Assembly: GCA_017871115.1 (NCBI GenBank)
Contig: JAFCIZ010000006.1
Span: 4,154,001-4,218,000, forward strand
Length of the DNA: 64,000 nt
Direction: 5' to 3'
From: Cunninghamella blakesleeana
Lineage: Eukaryota > Mucoromycota > Mucoromycetes > Mucorales > Cunninghamellaceae
The notes under the pieces are model-generated. The model saw nothing but the letters and a program-made list of their open reading frames with translations. It was not told where the DNA came from and searched no databases. How positions within the stretch are numbered: position 1 is the first letter of the stretch; every line of letters begins with the position of its first letter. Shown in pieces: positions 25,404-38,379 of this stretch. Made by a program: the position numbers and the translations under genes.

Positions 25404-25607
25404 TTAATCAATATCCATTAACATAGGGTCGCATTTTTCATAGTTAAACACCTAATATAAATAAGCAAGTTAATAGAGCTATTCTATTTTGAGGCTTTAT
25501 TTTTTTAGCCATATTATTTACACATAACTTACATTATTAATATTTTTATTATTATTATTCAGAGGGAAACTCATCCCATCAGAAAAGCTACAAAAAACAA
25601 AAAGGAC

Positions 25608-25647
<40 letters not shown>

Positions 25648-26313
25648 AAAACATGTGCAAATAAACTCCAAAAATAGTCGTGCGTTTGGTATACATATAT
25701 TATATAAATTAGGCTTACCTTGAAGGGGATGCCCGTAATACAAATTCTGGTATGCGTAGTTTATCTTCTCCTTGTTTTTTTTCCATAGGAAGCAAAGTTC
25801 CATTAACTACAGTAGCTACTATAGGTTTTTGTTGGTAAAATACTGAATAAATGTTATTATTTTCATTTGGATAAATTGATGTGTTGTTATTGGTATTATC
25901 ATTAATATCTTCATTTAAATATTGATCAACATTTTCTATCCTTTCACAATATTTTGATACAGTTGGATTTATTTTTAGATTTACATCCATTTCACAATCA
26001 GTCATTTGTATGTCTATATAAGAGTAAAAAAGATAAAAATAAAAAAAAAAGCATATAAATTAATATATAAGCAGTTGTAATATTATAATGAAAATAAGGT
26101 AGTTATAAACTTACCGTTTTCTGGAAAGGTGTCCAGAGTAACTTGATCAGATGTATTTAGTGATATTAATGGTGAAGTTTGATTTACTGTTATTGGAGGT
26201 AAAATTGTAGGATCCTGTTGTCTTTTTTTTCTCTTATTCTTATATAAATTGTTTTCGACAACTAAAGCTCGTTTTTTAGATTTAGGGTATTGATATGGTA
26301 AACTAGTCAACAT
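25404..26313 (-). CDS. Hypothetical basic protein, likely nuclear
   Basis: Four exons: 26313-26115, 26013-25719, 25587-25533 and 25451-25404, all in phase, 198 aa. I do not recognise the family. The N-terminus has two basic clusters, KSKKR and KNKRKKR, that look like a bipartite nuclear signal. The middle is Asn/Asp/Thr-rich and probably disordered. A conserved-looking patch reads KLRIPEFVLRASPSR. The protein ends NYEKCDPMLMDID. The intron phases and codon pattern make it a real gene rather than noise. It could be a small cell-cycle or chromatin regulator, but that is speculation. Confidence 0.65.
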
Positions 26314-29298
26314 GATTTTAATTTTTTATATTATTATATTGTTTTTAAAAGAAAAAAGAGAGAAAATAAAAATGAAGAGTATGCAAATATAAATACGTAA
26401 ATGTTAAGGAGAGAGAGAAAACAAAATGGAAAAGTAAAGAAAAAAGGTTATTATTTAAAAAAAATATTTTTTTTAAGCTTCAAACTACGGAGTTCAAAAA
26501 AAGTATACGATTAAAAAGACCAGCTTTAAAATAACATGAGTATTATATTACTTTTATAAGTTATTAATAAAAACTAAGTATATAACCCATATATTGATAT
26601 AACATTATATATTTATACGTATATGTATATGTATATTAAAGATTTCTTATTATTTCTTTTTTATGGCCATTTTATCTATATCTAAAATAAAAAAAATGTA
26701 GAAGGAACTAGATTAATCTTGGGGATAAAAATCATTTTGTAACACAATAAGTGATATAAAACTATGTCTATATACTTTTATTAGCTAGAATAATGATACT
26801 AAAGCTAATCAAAAAATAATATAAAGTAAAAGAAGCGTTGTAACTGAACATTTCTTGAATATGTTTCAATATCATAATCTTCCATGAATCAGTAAAAATG
26901 AAAAAAAAAAGGAAACAGGGTAACAGTAAAAATTGAGAAATTTGTAATATAAAAATTTATTACGGCTCTTTTACCCCTTTCAAATTATTTATCAATAAAC
27001 CGAAAAACATTGCATTAATAAATGATACAGAAGCATACATATTTTCATGATTTTAAAGGAATAAAATCAAAAACTACACATCTATGAAAACTATCGATTG
27101 GCTTTAATCGTTGGGGAATTAATGGACAATTATAATAGTATTGTTTGGCCAAAATACTCACTTGGATAAAAAAAGTATTAATTACATCATATATCACTAA
27201 CTATCCAAATATAGTAATTAAGTTAAAATATCTAGGTGGCTCTCATTCACTTTTAATTGATAGGAGCAATGATCAAAAAGTAAAGAATTGTATGGAAATA
27301 TAAATGTATGAACCAAATGAAAAAGATATCATTATTGGCAAAGAAAGCTATGTAATATCTTTATTTACATATAAAAAGCATAATGAGCTATGCCATAATA
27401 TATGATTACCATATTACACTTATTGCTGAAAACAAAGAATAAAAGGCTGTATAGCTTTGGAATTAATAAGTGATTAAATTAATTTCCAAATTTAAACAAG
27501 AAGCATTTTGAAAGCGTTGTAAACACTGATACACATCTAAAACAACAATAACAAAGTTTATTGGCAAACATTATCTTGCATTTTTAAAAAAGATAAAAAC
27601 TCGCAATTTTCCTTTTTACTTCATAGTATTGGATCTTTAAATACTCGAAAACTTTGGGATTCTATTGGTATGTAAAAAAATAATACTAATAAAAATAATA
27701 ACCATATATTGTTGAAACCCTTTTTCAAAATAAGAAAACGCACTTATTTTATTATTAATTTTTATTATTATTTAGGAATTTAAAAATATTCTATTGATTC
27801 TACCGCTACATGGAAAAAAATGACTTGAAGAAATAATGAAAGTTGAAAGAGTTGAAAAGACAAACGGTGAAATGTATACAAGTCAGTGTTTTAATATAAA
27901 GAAAGGAAGAAAAAAGAGAAATGATATCTTTAATAGTTAGTTTTAATTTATACCCATACTTATTTCATTTTATTTTTTGTGCTAAATAGTTTGAAAAGCT
28001 ACTTTAAAATATATTAAAGACAGTGATACTAATAAAACGAAAATAGTAATGATGATTAGTAGCAATTAAATTTTAAGATAAAACAACAGTATAAAATAGA
28101 AAAAATATTGCTGATAGTATTGCAGTTTCTCTTTGGGAAATTCGATTGATCAACTTCAAGATTCATTATGTTGTAGTCAAGAAAACTATGAAATTTTAGT
28201 AATGGATGCAATCAATCGGTTATGTAAGAAAATAAATAAGTGATTATTGTGGCAAATGGAGTGTGTAATTTGTCTTTTTTTTATATAAATTTTTTATTCA
28301 CATAAATACATTCAAGATATACTTGCATATATTATAGTTTATTTGTTTTCTAACTGTATAAATACATGTATAAAATGTATCATATCTTATTTACATCATT
28401 TTCTTTACAGACAAAAATTTTCTACTCTTACTTCAACTATTTATAACACAATACTCATATACGTCATAAATCTAATGTAACTATTTTTTAACATATTTGA
28501 TCGAAATAAATACATTATATATTTATGATTTTTGAACATTTGATAATATACAAAAAGGTCGACAAATTCCTTATATGTAACTTTAATTGTTTATCTAATA
28601 ATCCAGTGGTCTTTTTTTTTTTTAAAAAAAATCATCAATTCTCAATTAGGAAATTGGAAGTATTTACATTCACCAGCCTGATCAAATTGTGGCGTCAAAA
28701 AGTATTTATAATCCCTAATATAGATTTAAATTACTCTATAAAAGTCAATTAAAATAAAATAAAAATATGAAGTTGCTACGTACAAAAAGTAAAAGTATTA
28801 TTATTATTGTTATTATTGTTATATATATATATATATATATATATTTACAAATAGGTCCCTTTATTCATTATTTCCTACTATATATAATAGATTATTTATG
28901 TAAATCATCCATAATCCTTTTTTTCTATTTCATTAAACTAAATGCACCTTTATATATATTGTTGAAGAGCTTGTTTTCTTTTTCTTTTTTCTTTTTAAAA
29001 AAACATTCCAAATACATTTGTGTTAACTTGAGTAAATAAGAGGAAGCTTGTGATTCAAATAGTGTAACGTAGTTTTTTTTACCAAAAAATACTGTATATG
29101 TAGTACTTCTTTTAATTGGTTCATAAACCTATTTAAATCATTTTTTACATAGCAATATTCCTTTCTATTTATTTAAATTATTTAAATAGAATTTTTAATT
29201 CCATCTTTCTTTTTGTTATTTTATTTTTTGCATATATATATTTATATATAAAGGTCTTCTTTTAATTAGATTATATTTTTTATTTTTATTAAAGAAAT
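26314..29298. other. Gene-poor region with scattered coding relics
   Basis: No intact gene. The stretch 26314-26500 is the promoter of the preceding minus-strand gene. The centre (27100-28240) shows broken coding-like pieces listed separately. ORFs at 28525-29039 are driven by AT repeats and T-runs, including an (AT)n run near 28822-28844, and were not accepted. Confidence 0.5.
27100..28240 (+). pseudogene. Broken coding relic, family unknown
   Basis: Plus-strand pieces read like protein but are interrupted by stops: near 27230-27300 LGGSHSLLIDRSNDQKVKNC, near 27305-27380 YEPNEKDIIIGKESYVISLF, and near 28135-28230 SLGNSIDQLQDSLCCSQENY continuing to a MDAINRLCKK end. Their order suggests one or two decayed genes or an old mobile-element ORF. 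I cannot name the family. Confidence 0.3.
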
Positions 29299-29595
29299 AT
29301 GTGGCATCTTTCGATACAGACAAACAATTGTTCTGAATACAGAGTACGTGCAGAAAACTGCTATGGAATTGAAAACACCTGGATTCGAGTGGATAATGAT
29401 ACTCTTCTTTATTTTAATAATGGTGACGATTATTGTAGTAAAAGTAACGGTTCAGTGAGTCTTGATCGAAGCAAATGTAATATCTTTAGTAACTTTGCCC
29501 TTAGTTATGATACTAATGCAGCTTCACCTATCAGTCATGGCCATTTATTTATTGTATTAATTCTATTGTTATTCCTTGGTCAAAGATATTTGTAA
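29299..29595 (+). CDS. Small Cys-containing protein with hydrophobic C-terminus
   Basis: A 98-codon ORF with ordinary codon usage, unlike the surrounding AT noise. It has four cysteines (two near the N-terminus, NNCSEY and ENCYGI, then DYCSK and SKCNI) and a hydrophobic end, HLFIVLILLLFLGQRYL. That end could be a tail anchor or a GPI-attachment signal after the small residues NAASPIS. No signal peptide is present, so if it is a surface protein a 5' exon must lie upstream; a possible acceptor (AAAG) sits just before the ATG but I could not find the matching exon. Function unknown. Confidence 0.45.
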   Translation: MWHLSIQTNNCSEYRVRAENCYGIENTWIRVDNDTLLYFNNGDDYCSKSNGSVSLDRSKCNIFSNFALSYDTNAASPISHGHLFIVLILLLFLGQRYL

Positions 29596-29945
29596 TATAG
29601 ATGTTATTAAATAATTATAAAAACACATTAGTACATACCTTTCATTTAATTGTATTTAAAATATCATTATAATTTATAAATAAAATATACTTTAAAAAAT
29701 CTATAAAATATATGTGATGGCAAAAGGGACGGAGTGTGTTAAATGCATAGAATAAATAAAATGAGGTTGAAATATCAAATATAATGCAAAAAATTAAATT
29801 AAATTTAAAGACAGCATTATAAGCCTCTGATTTTTTTTTTTCCAGCGATAGTTTTTTTTTTTTTAAAAAAAAGTGGTAATTTTTTTTTCTTTCTCTCTTC
29901 ACTTTTTATATAAATATATATAAACATTATATATATTATTCAACA
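29596..29945. other. DRS1 promoter region
   Basis: 350 bases, AT-rich, with a T11A8-like tract near 29853-29872 and a pyrimidine-rich run before the ATG. No gene seen. Confidence 0.5.
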
Positions 29946-32900
29946 ATGGGGAAAAATGATGATGATTTTATTATGACTATCGATGACGACGATGAAACAG
30001 TTGTACCTCAAGAAGAAATAGAAACTTTAACCGATGAAGAAAAAGAAAAAGAAGAAGTGAAAAAACAAAAATCTAAAGATAAAAAGAAAAAGAATAAAAA
30101 GCAACAAGCTCAACAACAGCAAGTAGATCAAGAATTTAACAATCAATTCACTTTTTCTATTGATGGTGGCGGATCTTTAGGCCCTGAAAAACCTTGGGAT
30201 TTTACAGCTGCCCGTGATATGTTGAAAAATAAAGTACTATATAAGAATGGATAAATCATTATATATACTGCTACCTTTTTTCTTTATTTGTATACTGACT
30301 TTTTTTATTACTTCTATTATTATTACATTTATGCTTATTTTTTATTTTCTAGGATCTTGAACATACTTCTATTGATGATATCATTACAAAGAAAAGAATT
30401 CAACTTAAAGAAGCAAAGAAATCTAAAAAAGATAAAAAAGGTAAACAGTAAAATACATTAATATAGATTTTTTACTACAAAGGGAAAAAAAGTGAAAGAA
30501 TGACAGGTACACTGATAATAATAATATTAACAATATAATTTGATAATTTTGTATTCTATTTTTTATATTAGACGAATCAAAAACTACCACACAAAAAAAT
30601 ATCAAAGATAATGATAATAGTGAAAGTGATAATGATGATGGCGAAGAAGTAGAAGAATTGATTAGTGATGATGATGATGATTTAGCAGCAGACGGATTTG
30701 GAGCTGGAGCCGAAGATGAAACAATGGTTGGAGATGAAGATGAAGAAAAAAATAGTGACGACGATGAAGAAGAAAAAGAAGAAAGTAGTGATCTCAGCGA
30801 TACAGATACAGAAGATGAAGATCAAGATAGTATGGATGGAAATAATAGTGATGATGAAGAAGAAAAAGAAGATGAAGTCGAAAGAAAGGTATATAAAATG
30901 AAATACAACATAGAATGGGGGGTTTTTTTTTTAATTGTAATAAGAACAGTAATTCTAATCTAATAATATTATTATTTCATATTTTTGAATACATATTAAA
31001 ATATATAATAGAGAAAAGAAGCTTATTTCGCACCAGAAGAAGAAAATCAAGCCAGTGAACATCAATCATTCCAATCCATGAACTTATCACGACCCATATT
31101 AAAAGGATTAGCCAACTTGGGATTTGTGAAACCAACTGATATTCAAGCACGTACAATCCCTGTGGCTTTACTTGGTAAAGACATTTGTGGTGGTGCTGTA
31201 ACAGGTTCTGGAAAAACGGCTGCTTTCATTATACCCATCTTAGAACGTCTTTTATATCGACCACGCCAAGTTGCATCTACAAGAGTCTTAGTATTATGTC
31301 CAACACGTGAATTGGCTGCCCAAGTACATAGTGTAGCCGTAAAATTGGCTAGTTTTACAGATATTACCTTTTGTCTTTGTGTTGGTGGGCTTAGCCTTAA
31401 AAAACAAGAAGCAGATTTAAAACTAAAACCTGATGTTGTTGTTGCTACACCTGGGCGTTTGATTGATCATATTAGAAATTCAATGGGCTTTGGCTTAGAA
31501 GATTGTGAAATTTTAGTGATGGATGAAGCTGATCGGTAAGTAAAAAAAAGTAAAAAAAAAAAAAAGAATATCATTAATGCTAATGGGGCAACACTTATTT
31601 ATTTACTCTTTTTATAATACTTGATTTATTTTTATTATTTATTGGATGAATATGAATATAGTATGCTCGAAGATGGTTTTGCAGATGAATTAGGTGAAAT
31701 TATCAAATCATGTCCAAAATCAAGACAAACCATGTTATTCTCGGCTACTATGACAGACAATGTGGATCAATTAGTTAGAATGTCATTAAAGAATCCTGTC
31801 CGATTATTTGTAGATAAAAACAATCAAGCAGCCAGTCGTCTTATTCAAGAATTTGTTCGTATTCGTGCCAATCGTGAAGCTGATCGTTCCGCTATCTTAT
31901 TAGCACTTTGTAGAAAGACATTTAAAAAAAAGGTGATTATTTTCTTCCGTTCCAAAGCCGCTGCTCATCAAATGAAGATTTTATTCGGTTTAGTAGGATT
32001 AAATGCTGGTGAGTTACATGGTAACTTAACACAAGAACAGCGATTAGAATCTTTAGAACGATTCCGGGATCAAGAGATCGATTATTTAATGGCAACTGAT
32101 TTAGCTGCTCGTGGTTTGGATATTAAGGGGATTGATACAGTTATTAATTTCAACATGCCTACTCAATTTGCTCAATACCTTCATCGTGTTGGTCGTACTG
32201 CTCGTGCTGGAAGAAACGGAAGGTAAAATAATTATAATTATTTATTTATTTTTTTTTTTAAAAAAAAGAATGGGCTCATTTATATAATTTTTCAATATAT
32301 ATATATATATATATTTAAATAATATAGATCAGTAACATTAGTTGGTGAACAAGATCGTAAAATGCTTAAATTAGCTATTAAATCAGCTAATGGCACCCAA
32401 GTCAAAAACCGTGTTATTGCGCAAGATACTATTCAAAAATACAAAGAAAAGATTGATAGTATGTCAACGCAAATCCAAGAAGTATTACAAGAAGAAAAAG
32501 AAGAGCGAGCTCTCCGTATTGCGGAAATGGAAGTACGTAAATCTGAAAATCTATTAAACCATGGTAAGGAAATCTATTCTCGCCCTGCAAGAACTTGGTT
32601 CCAAACTGAAGCAGAAAAGAAAAAAGCAAAAGAAGCCAATCTTCCTAAAAAAGAAGTTAAAAAAGAAGAGGTAAAAAATAATAAGAATCATAAATAAATA
32701 AAATCAACGGATACATTTAAAAAACATAATGATTTCTAAGTATACTCATACAACAACTGCTATTGTTATTATTATTAATATTATTATTATTTATATTATT
32801 ATTGTAGACTGTAAAGCGTGGTAAGTATGATGGGTTGAGCCGTAAGAAACGTAGAAGATTACAGGCTATGGAAGGTGATGAAGATTATGAAAAAGATGCA

Positions 32901-32960
32901 CGTAAACAAAAATTCCAAGCTAAAAAAGCAAAAAAAGCAAATTTACCACGTAGATTATAA
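29946..32960 (+). CDS. DRS1: DEAD-box RNA helicase Drs1/DDX27
   Basis: Nucleolar ATP-dependent helicase for 60S ribosomal subunit assembly. Seven exons: 29946-30233, 30353-30440, 30572-30888, 31012-31535, 31662-32222, 32328-32670 and 32808-32960, in phase, 757 aa. The N-terminus is Lys/Glu/Asp-rich, with the FTFDG-like motif FTFSIDGGG and then long acidic runs. Core motifs: Q motif FVKPTDIQ, motif I VTGSGKT, Ia PTRELAAQ, Ib [23 protein letters not shown], and [13 protein letters not shown]. The region after the core ([14 protein letters not shown]) and the basic tail ([12 protein letters not shown], ending LPRRL) are characteristic of Drs1. An intron falls directly after DEADR. Confidence 0.96.
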
Positions 32961-34123
32961 AATCATTTATATGTATACATTCAATCAATCATTACAATAT
33001 AACAACAGCAACAAAAAAAAAAAGACATTACATACTATTTTTATAATTTTTTTTTATTATTTACTTGTATAACAAAGCATTCCTTTTTTATTTTTTATTT
33101 TTATTTTTTTAAAAAAAATATATATACATTTATAATAAAATTTATTAGCATTTATTAATTTATTTATTTTAAAAGAAATTAAACAACAGGAACCATTTTA
33201 TTTTATTTTATTTTTTTACTATATTTTTATGGAGGGCCGAGAGGATGGAAAGGATCGATCATTTTAAAAAATATGGTTTCACAAAAAAATGGAGTTTTGA
33301 AAAGCGTTTCTTTACAATAAACAATGACTAATAGAAGTTATGAAGGAATGGGTGGGAAGAATGAGCAAATGTTAATGATATAGGCACATATCTTCACAAT
33401 ATATCTATAAATCTATATAGTAAACTATAGTTTAATGCTTATTCAAGAATTTTTTTTAAAAAAATGTTCGGAAAAACACTTTTATTTATCATGCATTTTA
33501 TATATAAATATACGTAATAGGATCAAACCAGTAAAAAAAAAGAAAAAAAAAATTCTATTTTCTATCACCAGATATACTATCTTTTGAAAAAAGAGATTAT
33601 AAATTGAGGTAGAGTCGCCGATTTATATCTATTTTTTTTGTATATAAATTTCTAAATGTAGACTCACCCATATATTTTTGAGATGGACTCTAAAAAAAGA
33701 AAGTTAAGAACTATCAAATTTTTTTTCATTCCTAAACAATAGAAAACGCGGACAAAGAATTGATCAAAAAAAAGTTTGGATCTCTTTTTTGATTGGTTAA
33801 ATAAAAAATAGAGTGTAAGAGATGAGCCATTATTTTTTTTTTAAAAAAAAAACTAAATAGTTTTTACTATAATCGTAAAATCGTGGTATTTCAATTTATT
33901 TCCCATCAAATGTTATTTTTTTTTTTTTTTTGATCAAAAAAATTATATACAATAAATAAATAAATATAAAAAAAGTGATAAATAATAATAATAAATATAT
34001 ATATATGTAAAACATTGGTTCATAATAATTAACATAAAAAATAAAAATAAAAAAAATAAACATAAACATAATTGAGAAAGAAAAGAAAGGGTATAATAAT
34101 AAATCCATAAAAGGTGAATCTAT
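32961..34123. other. Convergent intergenic region
   Basis: 1.16 kb between the DRS1 and WRKY-like gene ends. It holds TnAn tracts near 33100-33118, 33454-33465 and 33831-33851, and no convincing ORF. Confidence 0.5.
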
Positions 34124-35413
34124 TTAAATTTCATTGATACGTTTAATAGTACTACAATCAGGAAGATGATGGCCTCGATATTTGATTAAATATTCACCGT
34201 TTCCTTTAAATAAGGTTGTTTTGTTCACAGGACAATTCTATTATTCATAATAAAAAAATTAAAAATAAATAAGGTTAATATAAATAAAATTATAAACCCC
34301 ATTTTTCCTTTTTTTATTATTATTATTTTATATATATACATATAAATTCCATTTTATTATATTTTATTTACCTGATGACTATTAGCACATTTATAATAAA
34401 TGCTTTTATACCCAGTCTTTTTATGAATTGTATTTCCGTTATTTCGCCATAAGTAATTATCGTTATAAGGGAATTCCCGAGTTTCAATAATGGCTGTAAC
34501 AGGTTGCATTTCTCTTCTTCTACGTTTATTGGATTTACTAATCATAGAAGAACTAGAAGTAGAAGTAATAGAAGAGGAGGAGGAGGAGGAGGAGGATGGT
34601 GTGATCATATTTGGATGTTTTTCATTTGGTGGTGAAGGTGGAGCTTGAAAAGATGAAGGTGGGGTAAATGGAGAAATAGGTATTTTTTTATTATTATTTT
34701 CCTTCTTGCTATCAAAAGATAATTCTGTGAAACTATATAAAAATAGAATAAAATAATGAGTATATAAAATTTACTTAATTACATATTTTTATTACTATTT
34801 ACCTTGATGGACTTGTTATATGTTGTATTGAGTTCTTATAATTGATATCATGAGAAGTTAATTTTGGTGATATAACAGAAGAATGAGACATAGGAGGAGA
34901 TGTTAAAGGTGGCAAAATGATAGCCGAAGGATGATGATGGTGATGGTGGTTCGACCAATCCATAGAAGATGAAGTAGAAGGGCGCTTTCCAAGAGGAGAA
35001 GGTGATGGTGATGATGATGACGACGAGATAGGCAAAGGTTGTAAAGTAGAAGGAGGAGGAGGAGATGGAGAAGATGAGGATAATGAAGAAGATGATTGTT
35101 TACGCCAAGTTTGACATTTGGTATCATTTTCATTTTGTTCAAGCTGTTGTTGTTGTATTAAATAATCTATCTCTTTATTTTTTAATTTAGCTTCTTCAGC
35201 ACGTCTACGATCTTCCTCTACTTTACTTGACAATATTAATTCTAATAAATCAGGTTGTGAAGCATATTGCTGTAAGATTCGTTCCAAATTAAATGTTTTA
35301 TTTTTATTATTATTATTCATTTCTTCTTGTTGCTGTTGTAAAGGTGATTTATTAAGTGGTAACTGTATTGCATATGGTTTTAATAAAGTAGAATTAGAAG
35401 CGTGTATTAACAT
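34124..35413 (-). CDS. WRKY/GCM1-like zinc-finger protein, frame broken in the finger
   Basis: Exons 35413-34803, 34732-34372 and 34238 onward. The N-terminal 320 residues are low-complexity (Ser, Pro, His, Gln) with one helical Glu/Arg-rich stretch (SKVEEDRRRAEEAKLKNKE). Then comes a clear WRKY-GCM1-type finger: DNYLWRNNGN, GYKSIYYKCANSHQ, NCPVNKT and YRGHHLPDC, giving Cys-Cys-His-Cys ligands in the order C-x6-C-...-H-H-x3-C. In exon 3 the frame from the splice site reads only to GKR and stops at 34196-34194. The rest of the finger (GEYLIKYRGHH to the stop at 34124) lies in the next frame, the shift being at an A4 run (34203-34200 on the minus strand). A homopolymer sequencing error, a pseudogenising indel or a frameshift event would each explain it. 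Likely a DNA-binding regulator. Confidence 0.72.
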
Positions 35414-36126
35414 ATTTTTATAAAAAAAAAGAAAATGAATATTTATAATATAAAAGAAGATATATCTATTATTTTTTTTTTTAAAAAAAAAAAAAGAGAA
35501 AGAAAAAGAAAGAGAAAATCAAAAAAAAGTAATTTTTTTTTATTTTAAAACTAAAAATGGGGGGAGTGGCGGGGAGATGGAAGAAAATTGTATAATTTTT
35601 TTCAGTGTGTGCGTTTTAGTTATAGGTTCGCCGATTGAAATAAACTATTATAAAACTTTTCGGTTTATTATTAATTCATTTTTTTTATTACCATTTTCAA
35701 TGTTTTATATTATTAACATAATCACTTCTCTTTTTTTTTTTTAACTATGTTCATCTTTAACTTTTTAGATAATAATTAGAAAGTGAAAAAGGATTGCATT
35801 TATTTTATAATAGATATATAAAAAACGTGTTTCTTCCCCCAAAATAAATAATTATCATACTACAACTGAAAAAAAAAAAAATATTTTTTTTCAATATTTC
35901 CCATTTTTCCCATCATAAACAAAACGAAAATGAAAAAAAAATAGGGACGAAAGGGTTCCTTATTTTTCACACCCCGATGAACTCGCCATCTATTTTAACT
36001 AATCAGAGATTAACGCTTATAATATCAAGCATCTAATTTATTACTTTATTATCATACATTTGTTATTATTATCCTCATGTTATTATATTATTATATCATA
36101 TATATTTATATATTATGTATTTATGT

Positions 36127-36127
36127 A

Positions 36128-36170
<43 letters not shown>

Positions 36171-36171
36171 A
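36127..36171. repeat. (ATCT)n tetranucleotide microsatellite
   Basis: About eleven perfect ATCT units in intergenic DNA. Confidence 0.9.
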
Positions 36172-38379
36172 TTTATGTATGGTATATACCGACGGAATAG
36201 TTTATAGCTTATTTTATAAATATATACAAATATAAATAGATAAATAAACAAGTAAAATGATTACAAAATACATAATAAAATATTGTAATCATCATCTGTT
36301 CTAGTCAAGTCTAAAAGTTATCATAAGAATTATTTTTTAGGGATCGAAGGGACGGTTGGGTTTTAATTATTTCATTTTCCAGTTTTTTCCAATTGGATGA
36401 TTACAATATTATGAAGAGAAAAAAACTTAATTGAGTCACAGTTTCCTCTTTTGAATAGTAATACAAGAAAAAAAGTGATTATGAAAGTTGTAAACCAATA
36501 AAGTAATTCATTTAAAATGGATGATTCTATTTTTCACACTTGAGTAACTTTTTACTTTTTCGTAGGGACTCGAGGGACTCGAGGGATTTTTTTTTATTTT
36601 TATTTTTATTTTTTATAATCATTGATTGGATAAATTTATTATTACCATTTATTTTTTCAAGTTTATTTATTACATAAAACAATCTCATCAATATATATAT
36701 ATCTTTTTTCATCTTTTTCTTTTTTTTCTTTTTTAATTTTTTTTAATTTTTTCGCATGATTCAATTAATTCACCCCAGATTTTATATATATATATGTATA
36801 TATATATATATTTATAAAAAGAATGAATTTGTATGTGGAGTAAAAAATATACTATACTCCGCGGACTGAAAGTCGTTTTTACTATAATGATAAAAAAAAA
36901 AGTAGTACAAAAAAATAGTTTTACCAATCATATTAGAGTTGATGACGAAGACTATAATATTAATTGTTCCCTTTATGCCAAAAATATATATAAAAAGAGT
37001 CTGAGCTTTCTTTTTTTATATGTATATAAATAAAAATAGGTATAAAAGGGTATAATAAAAAGGTTTAAAAAAAAAACTGTGTGTGAAGAGATATTAAAAA
37101 AAATAATTTAATTTGTAAATAGTATATTATTATAATTTCATTTCAAATATAGTATACGTGTTCTATTTAATATGAAACGTGTTTTGATCGTTATGGTGTT
37201 CTCTTTGAATCGGTGTTTTAAGCATAGTCATGTAAATTGGAAATTAATGATTTAAATAGTTACATATAAATAGATAATGAAGGTGTTATTTTCTTTAAAT
37301 ATGTACAATAAAACGGTGGAATAAAAAAAAAAATATTACTCTTTTGTCGATTATCATTAAAATTAATTGCGTTATAATTATTTTATAGTTCTAATTTTTT
37401 AAGGTCAGCTTACGGGAAGATTGGAAAAAAACTTATGCCGCATAAACACCGTATCAGTAATAGGAAAAATAAAAACAGAATAAAAAAAATTCTCCTTATG
37501 TTAATTGGGACAGTATTTCATAGATGAATACTTCAAATTATATGTATCATATGAAAAACCAAGCGATTATATACATTGCCAGATTTTGATAGTTTCTTTT
37601 TTAGGATGATTTTCATTCTTATTATTTTTATAGTTAACCATTATATTTATTCTATCTAGAGTTGCATTTCGGGTATATGTTTTGTATTATAACGAAAATA
37701 TAAGCAGCTATATGAGTTGATAAAAAACTACAATTATAAAAAAAAATTCTTTATTTATATCGTAGTTTGCATATATATAGGCTTCAAAGTGTAGTTGCAT
37801 TATATAAAACTGGGAAACTAGGCTTTTTGCTTTGTTCGCTGCCCATGACAAAATTATATCATAATACATATTTATATATAACTTGGATTATCTCGTGTTA
37901 GATTGTAGAAAACTCTAACTATTCATATATAACCCAATCATCCATTATATTTACATCCAAAACTGCAAAAATTTATTCATCTATACATATATAGCCATTT
38001 TAAAAAAGACTTCGTTCTAGCCTAAAGCATTATCATTAATATTAGTCAGTACATCTGTAATATAAGGTATGTTTTATTATTACTATCAATTAAAGTGATT
38101 TATTCGAAGCATGCTACAATAATATGATACAGTCTAGTGAACTTGCTTGTATTTTACTATGATATTTTTTTAAAAGAGAAAACATTTTATTTAAGAGTGA
38201 TTTTTTGCTCAGATCAAAATATATCTATTCAAGAAAACCTGAATCGAAAAAATATACTCAATATTTTCATAAATCCATACTAAAAATAAGTATCTTTTAT
38301 AAAATAATAAGAGTATATATAGTAACTTTTATTCAAACTAACTAAAAAACAATCTCTTATTTATTTACATTAGAATTAA

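Noticed and set aside
28525..29039. Two ORFs before the small Cys-containing gene, considered as its missing signal-peptide exon
   Set aside because: Their hydrophobic runs come from (AT)n and T tracts, and no phase-matched donor was found.
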